Assembly: GCF_014145395.1 (NCBI RefSeq)
Contig: NZ_JACHTE010000004.1
Location: 124,001 to 188,000 of the forward strand
DNA: 64,000 nucleotides
Source: Marilutibacter penaei
GTDB lineage: Bacteria; Pseudomonadota; Gammaproteobacteria; Xanthomonadales; Xanthomonadaceae
Direction: 5' to 3'
Shown: positions 10,985 to 19,494 of the stretch, one piece after another
How positions within the stretch are numbered: the stretch's first letter is position 1
Layout: each line of letters begins with the position of its first letter
Notes under the pieces: model-generated
Told to the model about the DNA's origin: nothing
The model's database searches: none
The model's input: only the letters and a program-made list of their open reading frames with translations
Made by a program: the position numbers and the translations under genes

Positions 10985-11470
10985 ATGCCTTTCCGCCCCC
11001 TGCTCGACAGTGGCCGAGTGGTGCTGGTCGACGCACCCGGCCCGGCCACGCGCGACGATGCCATCGACCTTGCGGCCTCCCATCTGGCGCGCCACAGTGG
11101 CCTGGACGCAGCCCTGTTGCGCCAGGCACTGCGGGAGCGCGAGGCGCTGGCCAGCACCGGGATCGGCTTCGGCCTCGCGCTGCCGCATGCGCGCCAGCCG
11201 GGGCTCGAGGAGGACATCGGCGTGTTCCTGAAGCTGCCGCGCGCCCTCGACTTCCATGCCGCCGACCAGCGTGCGGTGGACCTGGTGTTCGCCATGGTGG
11301 TCGACGATGGCCAGGTCCAGCGGCACCTCAGGCGGCTCGCTGCCATCGCTGAGCGCTTCGCGGACCCGGCGTTCTGTTCCGCGCTGCGTCGCGCGGGCTC
11401 GCAGCGTGCGCTAGCACGGCTGCTGTTGCAGGCCGACCCGCAGGGCGCCGCCGTTTCCAGCGCCGCGTGA
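10985..11470 (+). CDS. ptsN: PtsN, nitrogen-type PTS EIIA
   Basis: EIIA-Ntr of the regulatory phosphotransferase system; it receives phosphate from HPr-type carriers and acts by binding targets rather than by sugar transport. The 161 residues include the phospho-acceptor His68 in LALPHAR. The C-terminus is slightly extended and Ala-rich. The gene starts 2 nt after hpf. Its partners HPr kinase, HPr and Enzyme I are all encoded within the next 4.4 kb. Confidence 0.92.
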   Translation: MPFRPLLDSGRVVLVDAPGPATRDDAIDLAASHLARHSGLDAALLRQALREREALASTGIGFGLALPHARQPGLEEDIGVFLKLPRALDFHAADQRAVDLVFAMVVDDGQVQRHLRRLAAIAERFADPAFCSALRRAGSQRALARLLLQADPQGAAVSSAA

Positions 11471-11513
11471 GCATCGCGCGCGCGCAACGCCAGGGGCCGA
11501 GGGGGGCCAGGGC

Positions 11514-12467
11514 ATGACCACCGCAAGCATCAACGCCGCCGAATTGTTCGAACAGCAACGCGAGCGCCTCGGGCTTCGCTGGCTCGCGGGCGAGGCCGGG
11601 AGCCAGCGTGTCCTGGAAGCGGTCCACACCGTGGCGCGCCGGCCCTCGCTGGCGGGTTACCTCAACACGATCTATCCGAACAAGGTGCAGATCCTCGGCA
11701 CGGAGGAGCTGACGTGGCTGGACTCCCTGGATTCGCGGCAACGCTGGGAGACGATCGAGAAGATCATCCAGTACCGCCCGCTCGCGATGGTGATCAGCAA
11801 GCAGCAGGCCTGCCCGGAGGACCTCCGCGACGCCGCCGAGGAGTCGGATACGCCGCTGTGGGTCTCGCCGCGACGCGGCCACGAACTGCTCAACCACCTG
11901 CAGTACCACCTGGCGCGTACGCTGGCGCCCCGGGTGACCCTGCATGGCGTGTTCATGGAAATCTATTCCATCGGCGTGCTGATCACCGGGGAAAGCGGAT
12001 CGGGCAAGAGCGAACTGGCGCTTGAGCTGGTCACCCGCGGCCACCGGCTGGTCGCCGACGATGCGCCCGAGTTCACCCAGATCGCGCCCGACGTGCTCGA
12101 CGGCACCTGCCCGGAGATGCTGCAGGACCTGCTGGAAGTGCGCGGACTGGGCGTCCTCAACATCCGCGAGATGTTCGGCGACACCGCGATCAAGAGCAAC
12201 AAGTACCTGCGGCTGGTGATCCACCTGACCAAGCCGATGCAGGAGCCGATGCCGGCCGGCATCGAGCGCCTCACCGGGGACAGCGGCACGCGCCGCATCG
12301 TGGACCTCGACGTGCCGACCATTACCTTGCCGGTGATGCCCGGCCGCAACCTGGCGGTATTGGCCGAGGCCGCCACCCGCCTGCACAGCCTGCGCATGAA
12401 AGGCATGGATCCCGCCGCCGCGTTCATCGCCCGGCACAGCAACTTCCTGGAACGAGGCGACGCGTGA
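11514..12467 (+). CDS. hprK: HprK, HPr kinase/phosphorylase
   Basis: Bifunctional enzyme phosphorylating and dephosphorylating Ser46 of HPr. The 317 residues have an N-terminal HPrK domain, the conserved His144 (TLHGVF), P-loop GESGSGKS (159-166), and the HprK signature [16 protein letters not shown]. In Gram-negatives hprK sits with ptsH/rapZ genes and is thought to tie HPr phosphorylation to regulation. The target serine is present in the HPr encoded downstream. The stop overlaps the rapZ GTG start. Confidence 0.95.
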   Translation: MTTASINAAELFEQQRERLGLRWLAGEAGSQRVLEAVHTVARRPSLAGYLNTIYPNKVQILGTEELTWLDSLDSRQRWETIEKIIQYRPLAMVISKQQACPEDLRDAAEESDTPLWVSPRRGHELLNHLQYHLARTLAPRVTLHGVFMEIYSIGVLITGESGSGKSELALELVTRGHRLVADDAPEFTQIAPDVLDGTCPEMLQDLLEVRGLGVLNIREMFGDTAIKSNKYLRLVIHLTKPMQEPMPAGIERLTGDSGTRRIVDLDVPTITLPVMPGRNLAVLAEAATRLHSLRMKGMDPAAAFIARHSNFLERGDA

Positions 12468-13339
12468 GCACTTCGCTGGCACCCACCCTGGTCATCGTCA
12501 GCGGCATCTCCGGCTCGGGGAAGTCGGTGGCGCTGAAGACACTGGAGGACCTGGGCTATTACTGCGTGGACAACCTGCCGGCGGACCTGCTGCCGCAGTT
12601 CGTCCAGAGCGTCCACCACGACGACGCCCCGACCAAGCTCGCGGTCGCGATCGACGTGCGCAACCGGCACAACGACCTGGCCCACATGCCGGACTGGCTG
12701 GCCGAAGTCGGCGCCCATGGCTTCGACCCGAGGCTGGTGTACTTCGACAGCAACGATACCGTGCTGCTGCGGCGTTACGCCGACACCCGCCGGCGACACC
12801 CCCTCAGTCGCCTCGGCCTGCCACTGGTCGACGCGATCTCCCTGGAGCGGCAGGTCTCGCGCCCGTTGCGACGCCTCGCCGACCTGGTCATCGACACCAG
12901 CGACATGAACGTCCACCAGCTGCGCCGTCGCGTGATCACCGAGTTCGGCCTCGGCGACGACGGGACGGTGTCGCTGCTCTTCGAATCCTTCGCCTACCGC
13001 CACGGGCTGCCGCCGGACGCGGACTTCGTCTTCGATGCGCGTGGCCTGCCCAATCCGCACTGGGACCCGGGTCTCCGGCCGCTGTCCGGTCGCGACTCCG
13101 CCATCCGCGAGCACCTGGAGGGCCAGGAAGAGGTCCGCCTGTATGTCGAGCAGGTGGGGGGCCTCCTCGACACCTGGTTGCCCCGCATGACCACGGACAC
13201 CACCCGCAGCTACGTGACGGTGGCGTTCGGATGCAGCGGCGGTCGCCACCGGTCCGTCTACCTCGCCGAGGTCATGGCCGCCCGTGCACGCCAGAACGGC
13301 TGGGAAGAGGTCGCCATCCATCACCGGGAACTGGACTGA
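12464..13339 (+). CDS. rapZ: RapZ, nucleotide-binding RNA adapter/regulator
   Basis: YvcJ/RapZ family. In E. coli RapZ controls GlmS synthesis by guiding RNase E to GlmZ RNA; that role is not established here. The 291 residues carry a P-loop GISGSGKS (14-21), a YYCVDNLP switch-like segment and the C-terminal [15 protein letters not shown] signature. The start is GTG within the GTGA overlap with hprK, so coupling is likely. The C-terminal domain that binds RNA or UDP-GlcNAc in E. coli is complete. Confidence 0.94.
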   Translation: MSTSLAPTLVIVSGISGSGKSVALKTLEDLGYYCVDNLPADLLPQFVQSVHHDDAPTKLAVAIDVRNRHNDLAHMPDWLAEVGAHGFDPRLVYFDSNDTVLLRRYADTRRRHPLSRLGLPLVDAISLERQVSRPLRRLADLVIDTSDMNVHQLRRRVITEFGLGDDGTVSLLFESFAYRHGLPPDADFVFDARGLPNPHWDPGLRPLSGRDSAIREHLEGQEEVRLYVEQVGGLLDTWLPRMTTDTTRSYVTVAFGCSGGRHRSVYLAEVMAARARQNGWEEVAIHHRELD

Positions 13340-13396
13340 CGCCGGTTTCCGCCACCCCCACCGCGCCATCGCTACCGGCGTGTCACCGGCCTCTGC

Positions 13397-13402
13397 TAAC
13401 TT
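13397..13402 (+). promoter_or_regulatory. Candidate -10 element 6 nt before the EIIA start
   Basis: TAACTT lies in the 69-nt gap after rapZ, ending 6 nt before the ATG at 13409, with no Shine-Dalgarno sequence between. This geometry suits a leaderless mRNA starting at the ATG. There is no good -35. Confidence 0.28.
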
Positions 13403-13408
13403 GTGGCC

Positions 13409-13801
13409 ATGAGCGTCGGCATCCTCCTCGTCACCCATGAAGGCATCGGCACCGCCCTGCTGGCCGTGGCCGCGCGCCTGATCAGCCCCCTGCCGCTGAA
13501 GACGGAAGCCTTCGAGGTCCCCTTCGACGCGGACCCGGACGCCCTGCTGCCGCGGGCCAGCGCGGCCCTGCGCCGCGTGGACGGTGGTGATGGCGTGCTG
13601 GTCCTGACCGACCTGTACGGGTCCAGCCCCAGCAACCTCGCCGCCCGGGTGGCCCATCTGGGCACGCCGGTCCGACGGGTGTCCTCGCTCAGCCTGCCGA
13701 TGCTGCTGCGGGTGCTGAACTACGCGGAACTTGAACTGGACGCACTGCCGGCGGTTGCTTCGGCCGGCGCACGCAATGGCGTCATCCTGGACGACGCCTG
13801 A
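13409..13801 (+). CDS. Mannose-type PTS EIIA component
   Basis: A 130-residue EIIA-Man fold protein. The active His10 is in LLVTHEGIGTA, and TDLYGSSPSN matches the family's second conserved block. There is no attached EIIB domain and no EIIC/EIID gene nearby, so a sugar-transport role is unlikely; with PtsN, HPr and HprK it forms a regulatory relay, as described in other proteobacteria. A GTG at 13403 is an alternative start two codons upstream. Confidence 0.85.
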   Translation: MSVGILLVTHEGIGTALLAVAARLISPLPLKTEAFEVPFDADPDALLPRASAALRRVDGGDGVLVLTDLYGSSPSNLAARVAHLGTPVRRVSSLSLPMLLRVLNYAELELDALPAVASAGARNGVILDDA

Positions 13802-13827
13802 CCCGAGGACGGCCCGAGGACTCCCCC

Positions 13828-14097
13828 ATGATCGAACGCGAACTGACCGTCTCCAACCGCCTGGGCCTGCACGCGCGCGCCACCGCCAAACTCGTGCAGG
13901 TGCTGTCCGCCTTCCGCAGCAATGCCACGCTCACCGCCAAGGGCCGCGAGGTCAACGCGAAAAGCATCATGGGGGTGATGCTGCTGGCCGCCGGACAGGG
14001 CACGCCGGTCAAGTTGCGCGTCGACGGCGAAGACGAGACGGCGGCAGCGGACGCGATCGTCGCGTTGTTCGAACGCCGCTTCGACGAAGACAACTGA
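13828..14097 (+). CDS. ptsH: HPr phosphocarrier protein
   Basis: An 89-residue HPr. Both regulatory sites sit at their canonical positions: His15 in GLHARAT (phosphorylated by Enzyme I) and Ser46 in NAKSIMGVM (HprK target). The presence of Ser46 together with hprK upstream indicates dual control of this carrier. The ptsI start is 13 nt after the stop. Confidence 0.96.
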   Translation: MIERELTVSNRLGLHARATAKLVQVLSAFRSNATLTAKGREVNAKSIMGVMLLAAGQGTPVKLRVDGEDETAAADAIVALFERRFDEDN

Positions 14098-14110
14098 GCG
14101 GGCGGTCCGG

Positions 14111-15835
14111 GTGCGGCAGGCATTCAACGGCAACGGGGCCTCGCGCGGCAGCGTGCTCGGCCGCGTGCGCGTGCGTCTCCCGCATGCACTCGAGGTCGAC
14201 GAGGAGCTGATCCCCGACGACGCGATCGAACGCGAACTGGCACGCCTGCATGCCGCGGTCGATACCGTCCGCACGGAGATGCAGGAGCTCCGCGAGCGCC
14301 TGCACGGCGCGCTCGCGCATGAGGTCGGCGAGTTCCTGGACCTCCACTCCCTGCTGCTCGACGATCCTGAACTGCTCCAGGGCCTGGACGACCTGATCCG
14401 GACCGGGCACTACTCCGCCGACTACGCGTTGCGACTGCAGCGCGACCGCATCGCCTCGGTCTTCCAGGAGATGGACGACGCCTATTTCCGGAGCCGGATC
14501 GAGGACATCGACCAGGTGATCGGACGCGTCCACGCGGCGCTGCACCGCCACGAGGGCGAGCTGAAGGGCGTCGCGGGCGACATCCTGGTCACCGACACCG
14601 TGGCGCCCGCGGAGATCGCGCAGCTTCAGGCGCAGGGCGTGATGGGCATCGTGACGACGACCGGCAGCCACCTCTCGCACAGCGCCATCCTCGCGAGGAG
14701 CCTGCACCTGCCGATGGTGGTCGGTGCGCCGAACGTGGTGCTGCAGAAGCTCAACGACGGCGACACCCTGATGATCGACGGCGCGAGCGGGCTGGTCGTG
14801 CTCGAGCCGAATGCCGAAGACCTGCGCGAGCACCGGGGGCGGGTCCGCGACTACAAGCGCGAGCGCAAGCAGTTGCACCGGCTGCGCCGCGAGCCGACCC
14901 GCACGCGCGACGGCGTCGACATCAAGCTCTACGCGAACGCCGAATCACGCGAGGACGTGGCCGAGGCCCACGCGCTCGGAGCGGCGGGCATCGGTCTGTA
15001 TCGCACCGAATTCCTCTACCTGCAGCGCAGTGAGTTGCCGGACGAAGAGGAGCAGTTCCGCGCCTACCGCGACCTGGTGCTGGGCATGACCGGCCGCACC
15101 GTGACGATCCGCACCGTCGACCTGGGCGCGGACAAGGCCGACCGTACCGGCCTGGCGCTGCGCGACGAGCCCAACCCGGCGATGGGCCTGCGCGGCATCC
15201 GCCTGTCGCTCGCCCGGCCCGAGGTGATGGAGACCCAGCTCCGGGCACTGCTGCGCGCGTCGGGCTATGGCCCCCTCCGCATCCTGCTGCCGATGGTCAG
15301 CGACCGCGCCGAGATCGAAGGCGTGCGTCGGGAGATCGCTCGCGTTTCCACTGAACTTCGCGGCGAAGGACATGCCATTGCCGACGCCGTCGACATCGGC
15401 GCAATGATCGAGGTGCCGGCGGCCGCGATCGCGCTCGGCAGTTTCATCGACATCGTCGACTTCCTGTCGATCGGCACCAACGACCTGGTGCAGTACCTGC
15501 TGGCCGCCGACCGCATCAACGAGGCGCTCGGCGAGCTCTATACGCCGCTCCACCCCGCGGTCGTCCGGCTGATGCGCGACGTGATCCGGCAGGCGCAGGC
15601 ACGCGGTATCCCGGTGTCGGTGTGCGGCGAGATGGCCGGCGACCCGGTGTTCGCCCCGTTGCTGCTGGCAATGGGCCTGCAGGAGTTCAGCCTGCATCCC
15701 GGTACGCTGCTGGAGCTGCGCCAGGTGATCCGCGCGCACGACCTGGCCACCCTGCGCGGCCGGTGCGGCAGCCTGCTGCGCGCTCGCGACCGCGCGGGGC
15801 TGGAGCGCTGGATGGAGCGTTGCCAGCCGGCCTGA
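14111..15835 (+). CDS. ptsI: PTS Enzyme I (PEP-protein phosphotransferase)
   Basis: Transfers phosphate from PEP to HPr. The 574 residues lack the N-terminal GAF domain of PtsP (EI-Ntr), so this is an ordinary Enzyme I. The active His190 lies in GSHLSHSAILARSLHLP, the PEP-binding barrel shows LYRTEFLYL and GTNDLVQYLLAADR, and the C-terminal active cysteine is in VCGEMAGDP. The start is GTG. It closes the ptsN-hprK-rapZ-EIIA-ptsH-ptsI run. Confidence 0.95.
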   Translation: MRQAFNGNGASRGSVLGRVRVRLPHALEVDEELIPDDAIERELARLHAAVDTVRTEMQELRERLHGALAHEVGEFLDLHSLLLDDPELLQGLDDLIRTGHYSADYALRLQRDRIASVFQEMDDAYFRSRIEDIDQVIGRVHAALHRHEGELKGVAGDILVTDTVAPAEIAQLQAQGVMGIVTTTGSHLSHSAILARSLHLPMVVGAPNVVLQKLNDGDTLMIDGASGLVVLEPNAEDLREHRGRVRDYKRERKQLHRLRREPTRTRDGVDIKLYANAESREDVAEAHALGAAGIGLYRTEFLYLQRSELPDEEEQFRAYRDLVLGMTGRTVTIRTVDLGADKADRTGLALRDEPNPAMGLRGIRLSLARPEVMETQLRALLRASGYGPLRILLPMVSDRAEIEGVRREIARVSTELRGEGHAIADAVDIGAMIEVPAAAIALGSFIDIVDFLSIGTNDLVQYLLAADRINEALGELYTPLHPAVVRLMRDVIRQAQARGIPVSVCGEMAGDPVFAPLLLAMGLQEFSLHPGTLLELRQVIRAHDLATLRGRCGSLLRARDRAGLERWMERCQPA

Positions 15836-15855
15836 GCGCACGCCTGCGCATGGGG

Positions 15856-15884
15856 TGGGCAGTTCCACCGGCAACGGCGATAAT
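15856..15884 (+). promoter_or_regulatory. Candidate sigma-70 promoter for mgtE
   Basis: TGGGCA (15856-15861) and GATAAT (15879-15884) are separated by 17 bp, about 70 nt before the mgtE start. No other plausible promoter was seen in this 121-nt gap. Confidence 0.4.
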
Positions 15885-15956
15885 GCCGCGCGGGCGCAGC
15901 GGACGCGCCATGCCAAACGCGCCCCGCCACACCGCCCGCGCCCTCCGGAGCACCGC

Positions 15957-17318
15957 ATGGCCGAAGCCGTCCGCCACGACAAGACCGCCCGCCAGCTCCG
16001 CCTGCTGTCGGACGCGCTCGACAGCGGACGGCTCGGACCGGTCCGGCGGCTGGTCAACACCCTCTCGCCGGCCGAGATCGGCAACCTGCTCGAGTCCCTC
16101 CCGCCCGCCAAGCGCACGGTGGTGTGGGGACTCGTCGATGCCGAGGACGACGGCGAAGTACTGGTCCACGTCGGCGACGAAGTGCGTGAAAGCCTGCTCG
16201 CCGAAATGGACCCGGACGAGATCGTCGCCGCCGTCGAGGACCTCGACATCGACGACCTCGCCGACCTGGTCGAGGACCTGCCCGGCACCGTCATCGACGA
16301 AGTGCTCAAGTCGATGGACCGCGAGAACCGCGACCGCCTCGAGCAGGTGCTGTCCTACCCGGAGGACACCGCGGGCCGCCTGATGAACCCCGACGTGGTG
16401 ACGGTGCGCGCCGACACCACCGTCGACGTGGTACTCCGCTACCTGCGGCTGCGCGGCGAGCTGCCGGAACACACCGACCACCTCTACGTGGTCAGCCGCC
16501 GCCACCAGTACTTGGGGCGCATCGCGCTGTCGTCGCTGCTGACCTGCGAGCCGACGGACCCGATCAACAAGCTGGTCGATGGCGAACAGCCGGCGATCGA
16601 CGTCGATGAATCGGCCAACGAGGTCGCCCGCCAGTTCTCGGACCACGACTGGCTCAGCGCGCCGGTGGTGGACGACGGCAACGTGCTGCTGGGCCGCATC
16701 ACCATCGACGACGTCGTCGACATCATCCGCGACCGCGCGGAACACCAGGCCCTGGGCGCGGCGGGCCTCGACGAGGACGAGGACCTCTTCAGTCCGATCC
16801 GCCGTGCCATGCGGCGCCGCCTGATCTGGCTGACGATCAACCTGGCCACCGCCTTCCTGGCCGCCAGCGTGGTCGGCCAGTTCGAGACGACCATCGAGAA
16901 GGTCGTCGCGCTCGCCGTCCTGATGCCGATCGTCGCGGGCATGGGCGGCAACGCCGGCACCCAGGTGCTTGCGCTGATGGTGCGCGGCCTTGCGCTGGGC
17001 CAGGTCGGCGCCTCGAACGTCGGCGTGCTCATGTGGAAGGAGGTCCGGCTGGCACTGCTGAACGGCCTCGCCCTGGGCACGCTGCTGGGGATCATCGTCT
17101 GGTTCTGGTTCGATGACCTGCAACTCTCCCTTGTCATCGCGACCGCGCTGACCCTCAACATGCTCTTCGCCGCGACCGCCGGCGTGATGGTGCCGGTCAC
17201 GCTGAAGCGACTCGGTTTCGACCCCGCGCTCGCCAGCAGCATCTTCCTGACGACGGTGACGGACGTGCTCGGCTTCTTCACCTTCCTGGGCCTGGCGACG
17301 CTCGTGCTGCTGCACTGA
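15957..17318 (+). CDS. mgtE: MgtE family magnesium transporter
   Basis: Mg2+ channel/transporter of the inner membrane. The start at 15957 has GGAG 6 nt upstream and gives 453 residues, the normal length. Domain order: an acidic MgtE N-domain (to about residue 130), two CBS domains (about 135-260) that sense cytosolic Mg2+, then a pore domain with five predicted helices containing MPIVAGMGGNAGTQ, the conserved pore-lining stretch. An upstream in-frame ATG at 15855 would add a non-conserved Arg-rich head. Confidence 0.94.
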   Translation: MAEAVRHDKTARQLRLLSDALDSGRLGPVRRLVNTLSPAEIGNLLESLPPAKRTVVWGLVDAEDDGEVLVHVGDEVRESLLAEMDPDEIVAAVEDLDIDDLADLVEDLPGTVIDEVLKSMDRENRDRLEQVLSYPEDTAGRLMNPDVVTVRADTTVDVVLRYLRLRGELPEHTDHLYVVSRRHQYLGRIALSSLLTCEPTDPINKLVDGEQPAIDVDESANEVARQFSDHDWLSAPVVDDGNVLLGRITIDDVVDIIRDRAEHQALGAAGLDEDEDLFSPIRRAMRRRLIWLTINLATAFLAASVVGQFETTIEKVVALAVLMPIVAGMGGNAGTQVLALMVRGLALGQVGASNVGVLMWKEVRLALLNGLALGTLLGIIVWFWFDDLQLSLVIATALTLNMLFAATAGVMVPVTLKRLGFDPALASSIFLTTVTDVLGFFTFLGLATLVLLH

Positions 17319-17342
17319 GCGCCGCGTGCCGCGCGCGCCCGG

Positions 17343-18290
17343 TCAGCGACGCAGCAGGTCTTCCAGCACGGCCATGCGCACGGCCACGCCGTTCGCGACC
17401 TGGCGCAGGACCCACGATTCCGGACCGTCCGCGACTTCGTCGGTGATCTCGACCCCACGGTTCATCGGTCCCGGGTGCATCACCACGGCCCCGGGTGCGG
17501 CGCGCAGCACGCGCGACCGGGTGAGGCCGTAGTCGCGGTGGTAGTCCTCCAGCGAATTCACCAGCCCGTCCTCCATGCGTTCGCGCTGCAGTCGCAGCAT
17601 CATCAGCGCGTCGGCGCCCTCGAGCGCGGCGTCGAAGTCGTGGGACACCACGCAGCCACGCAGGGTGTCGTCGTCCGGCAGCAGCGAGGCAGGTCCGCAC
17701 ACGCGGATTTCCCCGGCCCCGAGGACGCGAAGCGCATGCAGGTCGGAACGCGCGACGCGCGAATGCTTCACGTCGCCGACGATCAGCACCTTCAGCTTCG
17801 AGAAGTCAGCGCCCTTGGCCTGGCGCAGCGTCAGCATGTCCAGCAGCCCCTGGGTCGGGTGCGCGCTGCGCCCGTCGCCGGCGTTGAGCAGCGACGTGCC
17901 CTCGGCCGCGTGGGCCGCGAGTTCCGCCACCGCGCCATCCTCCTTGTGGCGCACGATGAAGCCGCGCACGCCCATCGCCTCGATGGTCCTGAGGGTGTCC
18001 AGTGCGGTCTCGCCCTTGCTGGTCGACGAGGTGGAGGCATCGAAGCCGAGGACGTCCGCACCCAGGCGCTGGGCCGCCAGCTGGAAGCTCAGGCGCGTGC
18101 GCGTCGACGGTTCGAAGAACAGCGTGCAAACGGCCACTCCCGCCAGCGCATCGCGCGCGTCGTGACCTTCGGCAAAATGCTGGGCGCGATGGAGCAGGCC
18201 CTCCATGCGCTCGCGCGGCATGTCCTGGAGGCCGATCAGGTGGCGGCGCGGATCGAACGCCGGCATCGTGCCGGCAGCAGGCGTACTCAT
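17343..18290 (-). CDS. pyrB: PyrB, aspartate carbamoyltransferase catalytic subunit
   Basis: Condenses carbamoyl phosphate and aspartate in pyrimidine synthesis. The 315 residues show the carbamoyl-phosphate site FFEPSTRTRLSF, the 80s-loop SKGET, GDGRSAHPTQ, and the C-terminal HPGPMNRGVEI. No pyrI or dihydroorotase-like pyrC' gene is adjacent. It is the third gene of the algH-ruvX-pyrB run and starts 13 nt after ruvX. Confidence 0.96.
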   Translation of the reverse strand: MSTPAAGTMPAFDPRRHLIGLQDMPRERMEGLLHRAQHFAEGHDARDALAGVAVCTLFFEPSTRTRLSFQLAAQRLGADVLGFDASTSSTSKGETALDTLRTIEAMGVRGFIVRHKEDGAVAELAAHAAEGTSLLNAGDGRSAHPTQGLLDMLTLRQAKGADFSKLKVLIVGDVKHSRVARSDLHALRVLGAGEIRVCGPASLLPDDDTLRGCVVSHDFDAALEGADALMMLRLQRERMEDGLVNSLEDYHRDYGLTRSRVLRAAPGAVVMHPGPMNRGVEITDEVADGPESWVLRQVANGVAVRMAVLEDLLRR

Positions 18291-18303
18291 CTACGTAAGG
18301 GTC

Positions 18304-18789
18304 TCAAGGGGGCGTGGACGGGGACACCATGTCGGGCAAGGGGGGCAGTTCCGTGGCCTCGGAAGGCGACGCCAGCCAGCGCTCGATGATCACCGCCGCC
18401 GCCATTGCGTCCAGGACCTCGGCATCGCGGCGCCGGCGGCGTCCTTCATTGCGGTCGCTCGCGAACCGCTGCGCGGCCTCGACGGAACTGGAACGTTCGT
18501 CCACCAGGGCCACCGGCAAGCGGTAGCGTGCCTGCAACTCGTGTGCGAAGGCATGCGCGCGCTTGCGGATGGGCTGGTCGCCGCCGTCGAGGGTCATGGG
18601 ATCACCGACGATGAAACCGTTCGGTAACCATTCCTTGCGCAGGCGATCGATGGCGGTCCAGTCGGGGCCATGGCCGTGCACGTCGATCACCGCCAGCGCA
18701 CGTGCGCCATGGCCGAAACCGCTGCCGACGGCCACCCCGATGCGGCGCGCGCCCACGTCGAAGCCCAGCACGGTGCCCTCGCGGTTCAC
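18304..18789 (-). CDS. ruvX: RuvX/YqgF, putative pre-16S rRNA nuclease
   Basis: RNase H-fold nuclease implicated in maturation of the 16S rRNA 5' end. The 161 residues show [15 protein letters not shown] with the first catalytic Asp, [10 protein letters not shown] (Glu) and [10 protein letters not shown] (Asp). The GTG start at 18789 overlaps the algH stop (GTGA) and is the only start that gives the family N-terminus. It has a slightly extended Pro/Ser-rich C-terminal tail. Confidence 0.93.
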   Translation of the reverse strand: MNREGTVLGFDVGARRIGVAVGSGFGHGARALAVIDVHGHGPDWTAIDRLRKEWLPNGFIVGDPMTLDGGDQPIRKRAHAFAHELQARYRLPVALVDERSSSVEAAQRFASDRNEGRRRRRDAEVLDAMAAAVIIERWLASPSEATELPPLPDMVSPSTPP

Positions 18790-19367
18790 GCATGCCCCGC
18801 GTAGTCGGCGAGGTATGCGAAGTCGACCCCGATCCGCCCGGCCGCGGCCTGCCAGCGCTCGTCCAGGGGGAGCGCGAACAGCAGCTCCGCATCGGATGGC
18901 GCGGTCAACCAGTCGTTGTTCGCGAGTTCCTGCTCCAGCTGGCCGGCGCTCCAGCCGGCGCAGCCCAGCGCCACGATGGCGTTCGAGGGGCCCTCGCCCC
19001 GCGCCATCGCTTCCAGGATGTCGCGCGAGGTCGTCAGGTAGAGGCCGTCGGCGACCTCGAGCGTCGAATCCCACCCGGTCCCGCCGTCATGGAGCACGAA
19101 GCCGCGCTCCGGATGCACCGGCCCGCCGGCCAGCACGGGGGCTGCGCGCAGCGCTTCGCCCCCACCCTCCACGCCCATCTGGCCGAACACGTCGCCCAGC
19201 GTGTACTCCGAGGGTCGGTTGACCACGAGCCCCATCGCCCCGTCGGTGTCGTGCTGGCAGACGATGGCAACGCTGCGCGAGAAATTCCCGTCGGAAAGGG
19301 ACGGCAGGGCGATCAACAACTGGTTCGCCAGGGGGGTGCTGTCAGGGGCGGCGGTCGGCTCGGGCAT
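18786..19367 (-). CDS. AlgH/YqgE family protein (DUF179)
   Basis: A 193-residue member of the UPF0301/DUF179 family. The signature [36 protein letters not shown] is split here into [13 protein letters not shown] and [26 protein letters not shown] and [16 protein letters not shown] are also present. The molecular function is unsettled. It is paired with ruvX as in most gammaproteobacteria. A TAGAAT lies 6 nt before the ATG. Confidence 0.92.
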   Translation of the reverse strand: MPEPTAAPDSTPLANQLLIALPSLSDGNFSRSVAIVCQHDTDGAMGLVVNRPSEYTLGDVFGQMGVEGGGEALRAAPVLAGGPVHPERGFVLHDGGTGWDSTLEVADGLYLTTSRDILEAMARGEGPSNAIVALGCAGWSAGQLEQELANNDWLTAPSDAELLFALPLDERWQAAAGRIGVDFAYLADYAGHA

Positions 19368-19373
19368 GGCCTC

Positions 19374-19379
19374 ATTCTA
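19374..19379 (-). promoter_or_regulatory. Candidate -10 element 6 nt before algH
   Basis: TAGAAT on the minus strand ends 6 nt before the algH ATG (19367). The intervening GAGGCC is too close to serve as a Shine-Dalgarno site, so transcription would start at or next to the ATG (leaderless). Confidence 0.42.
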
Positions 19380-19494
19380 TCGCGGCCAGCCCGCGCGTCT
19401 CGCATTGCATCCTCCCCGGCCGGGCTTCATGATGCAGGATCGCAACAGGGGTACAGGCGGGGGACCGTCGGCCCGGATCCGAGGCCTCGACCCC

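Noticed and set aside
9084-11129. A 681-residue minus-strand open frame over rpoN and hpf
   Set aside because: No start signal, no motifs, and it covers two well-identified plus-strand genes; a typical high-GC shadow frame.
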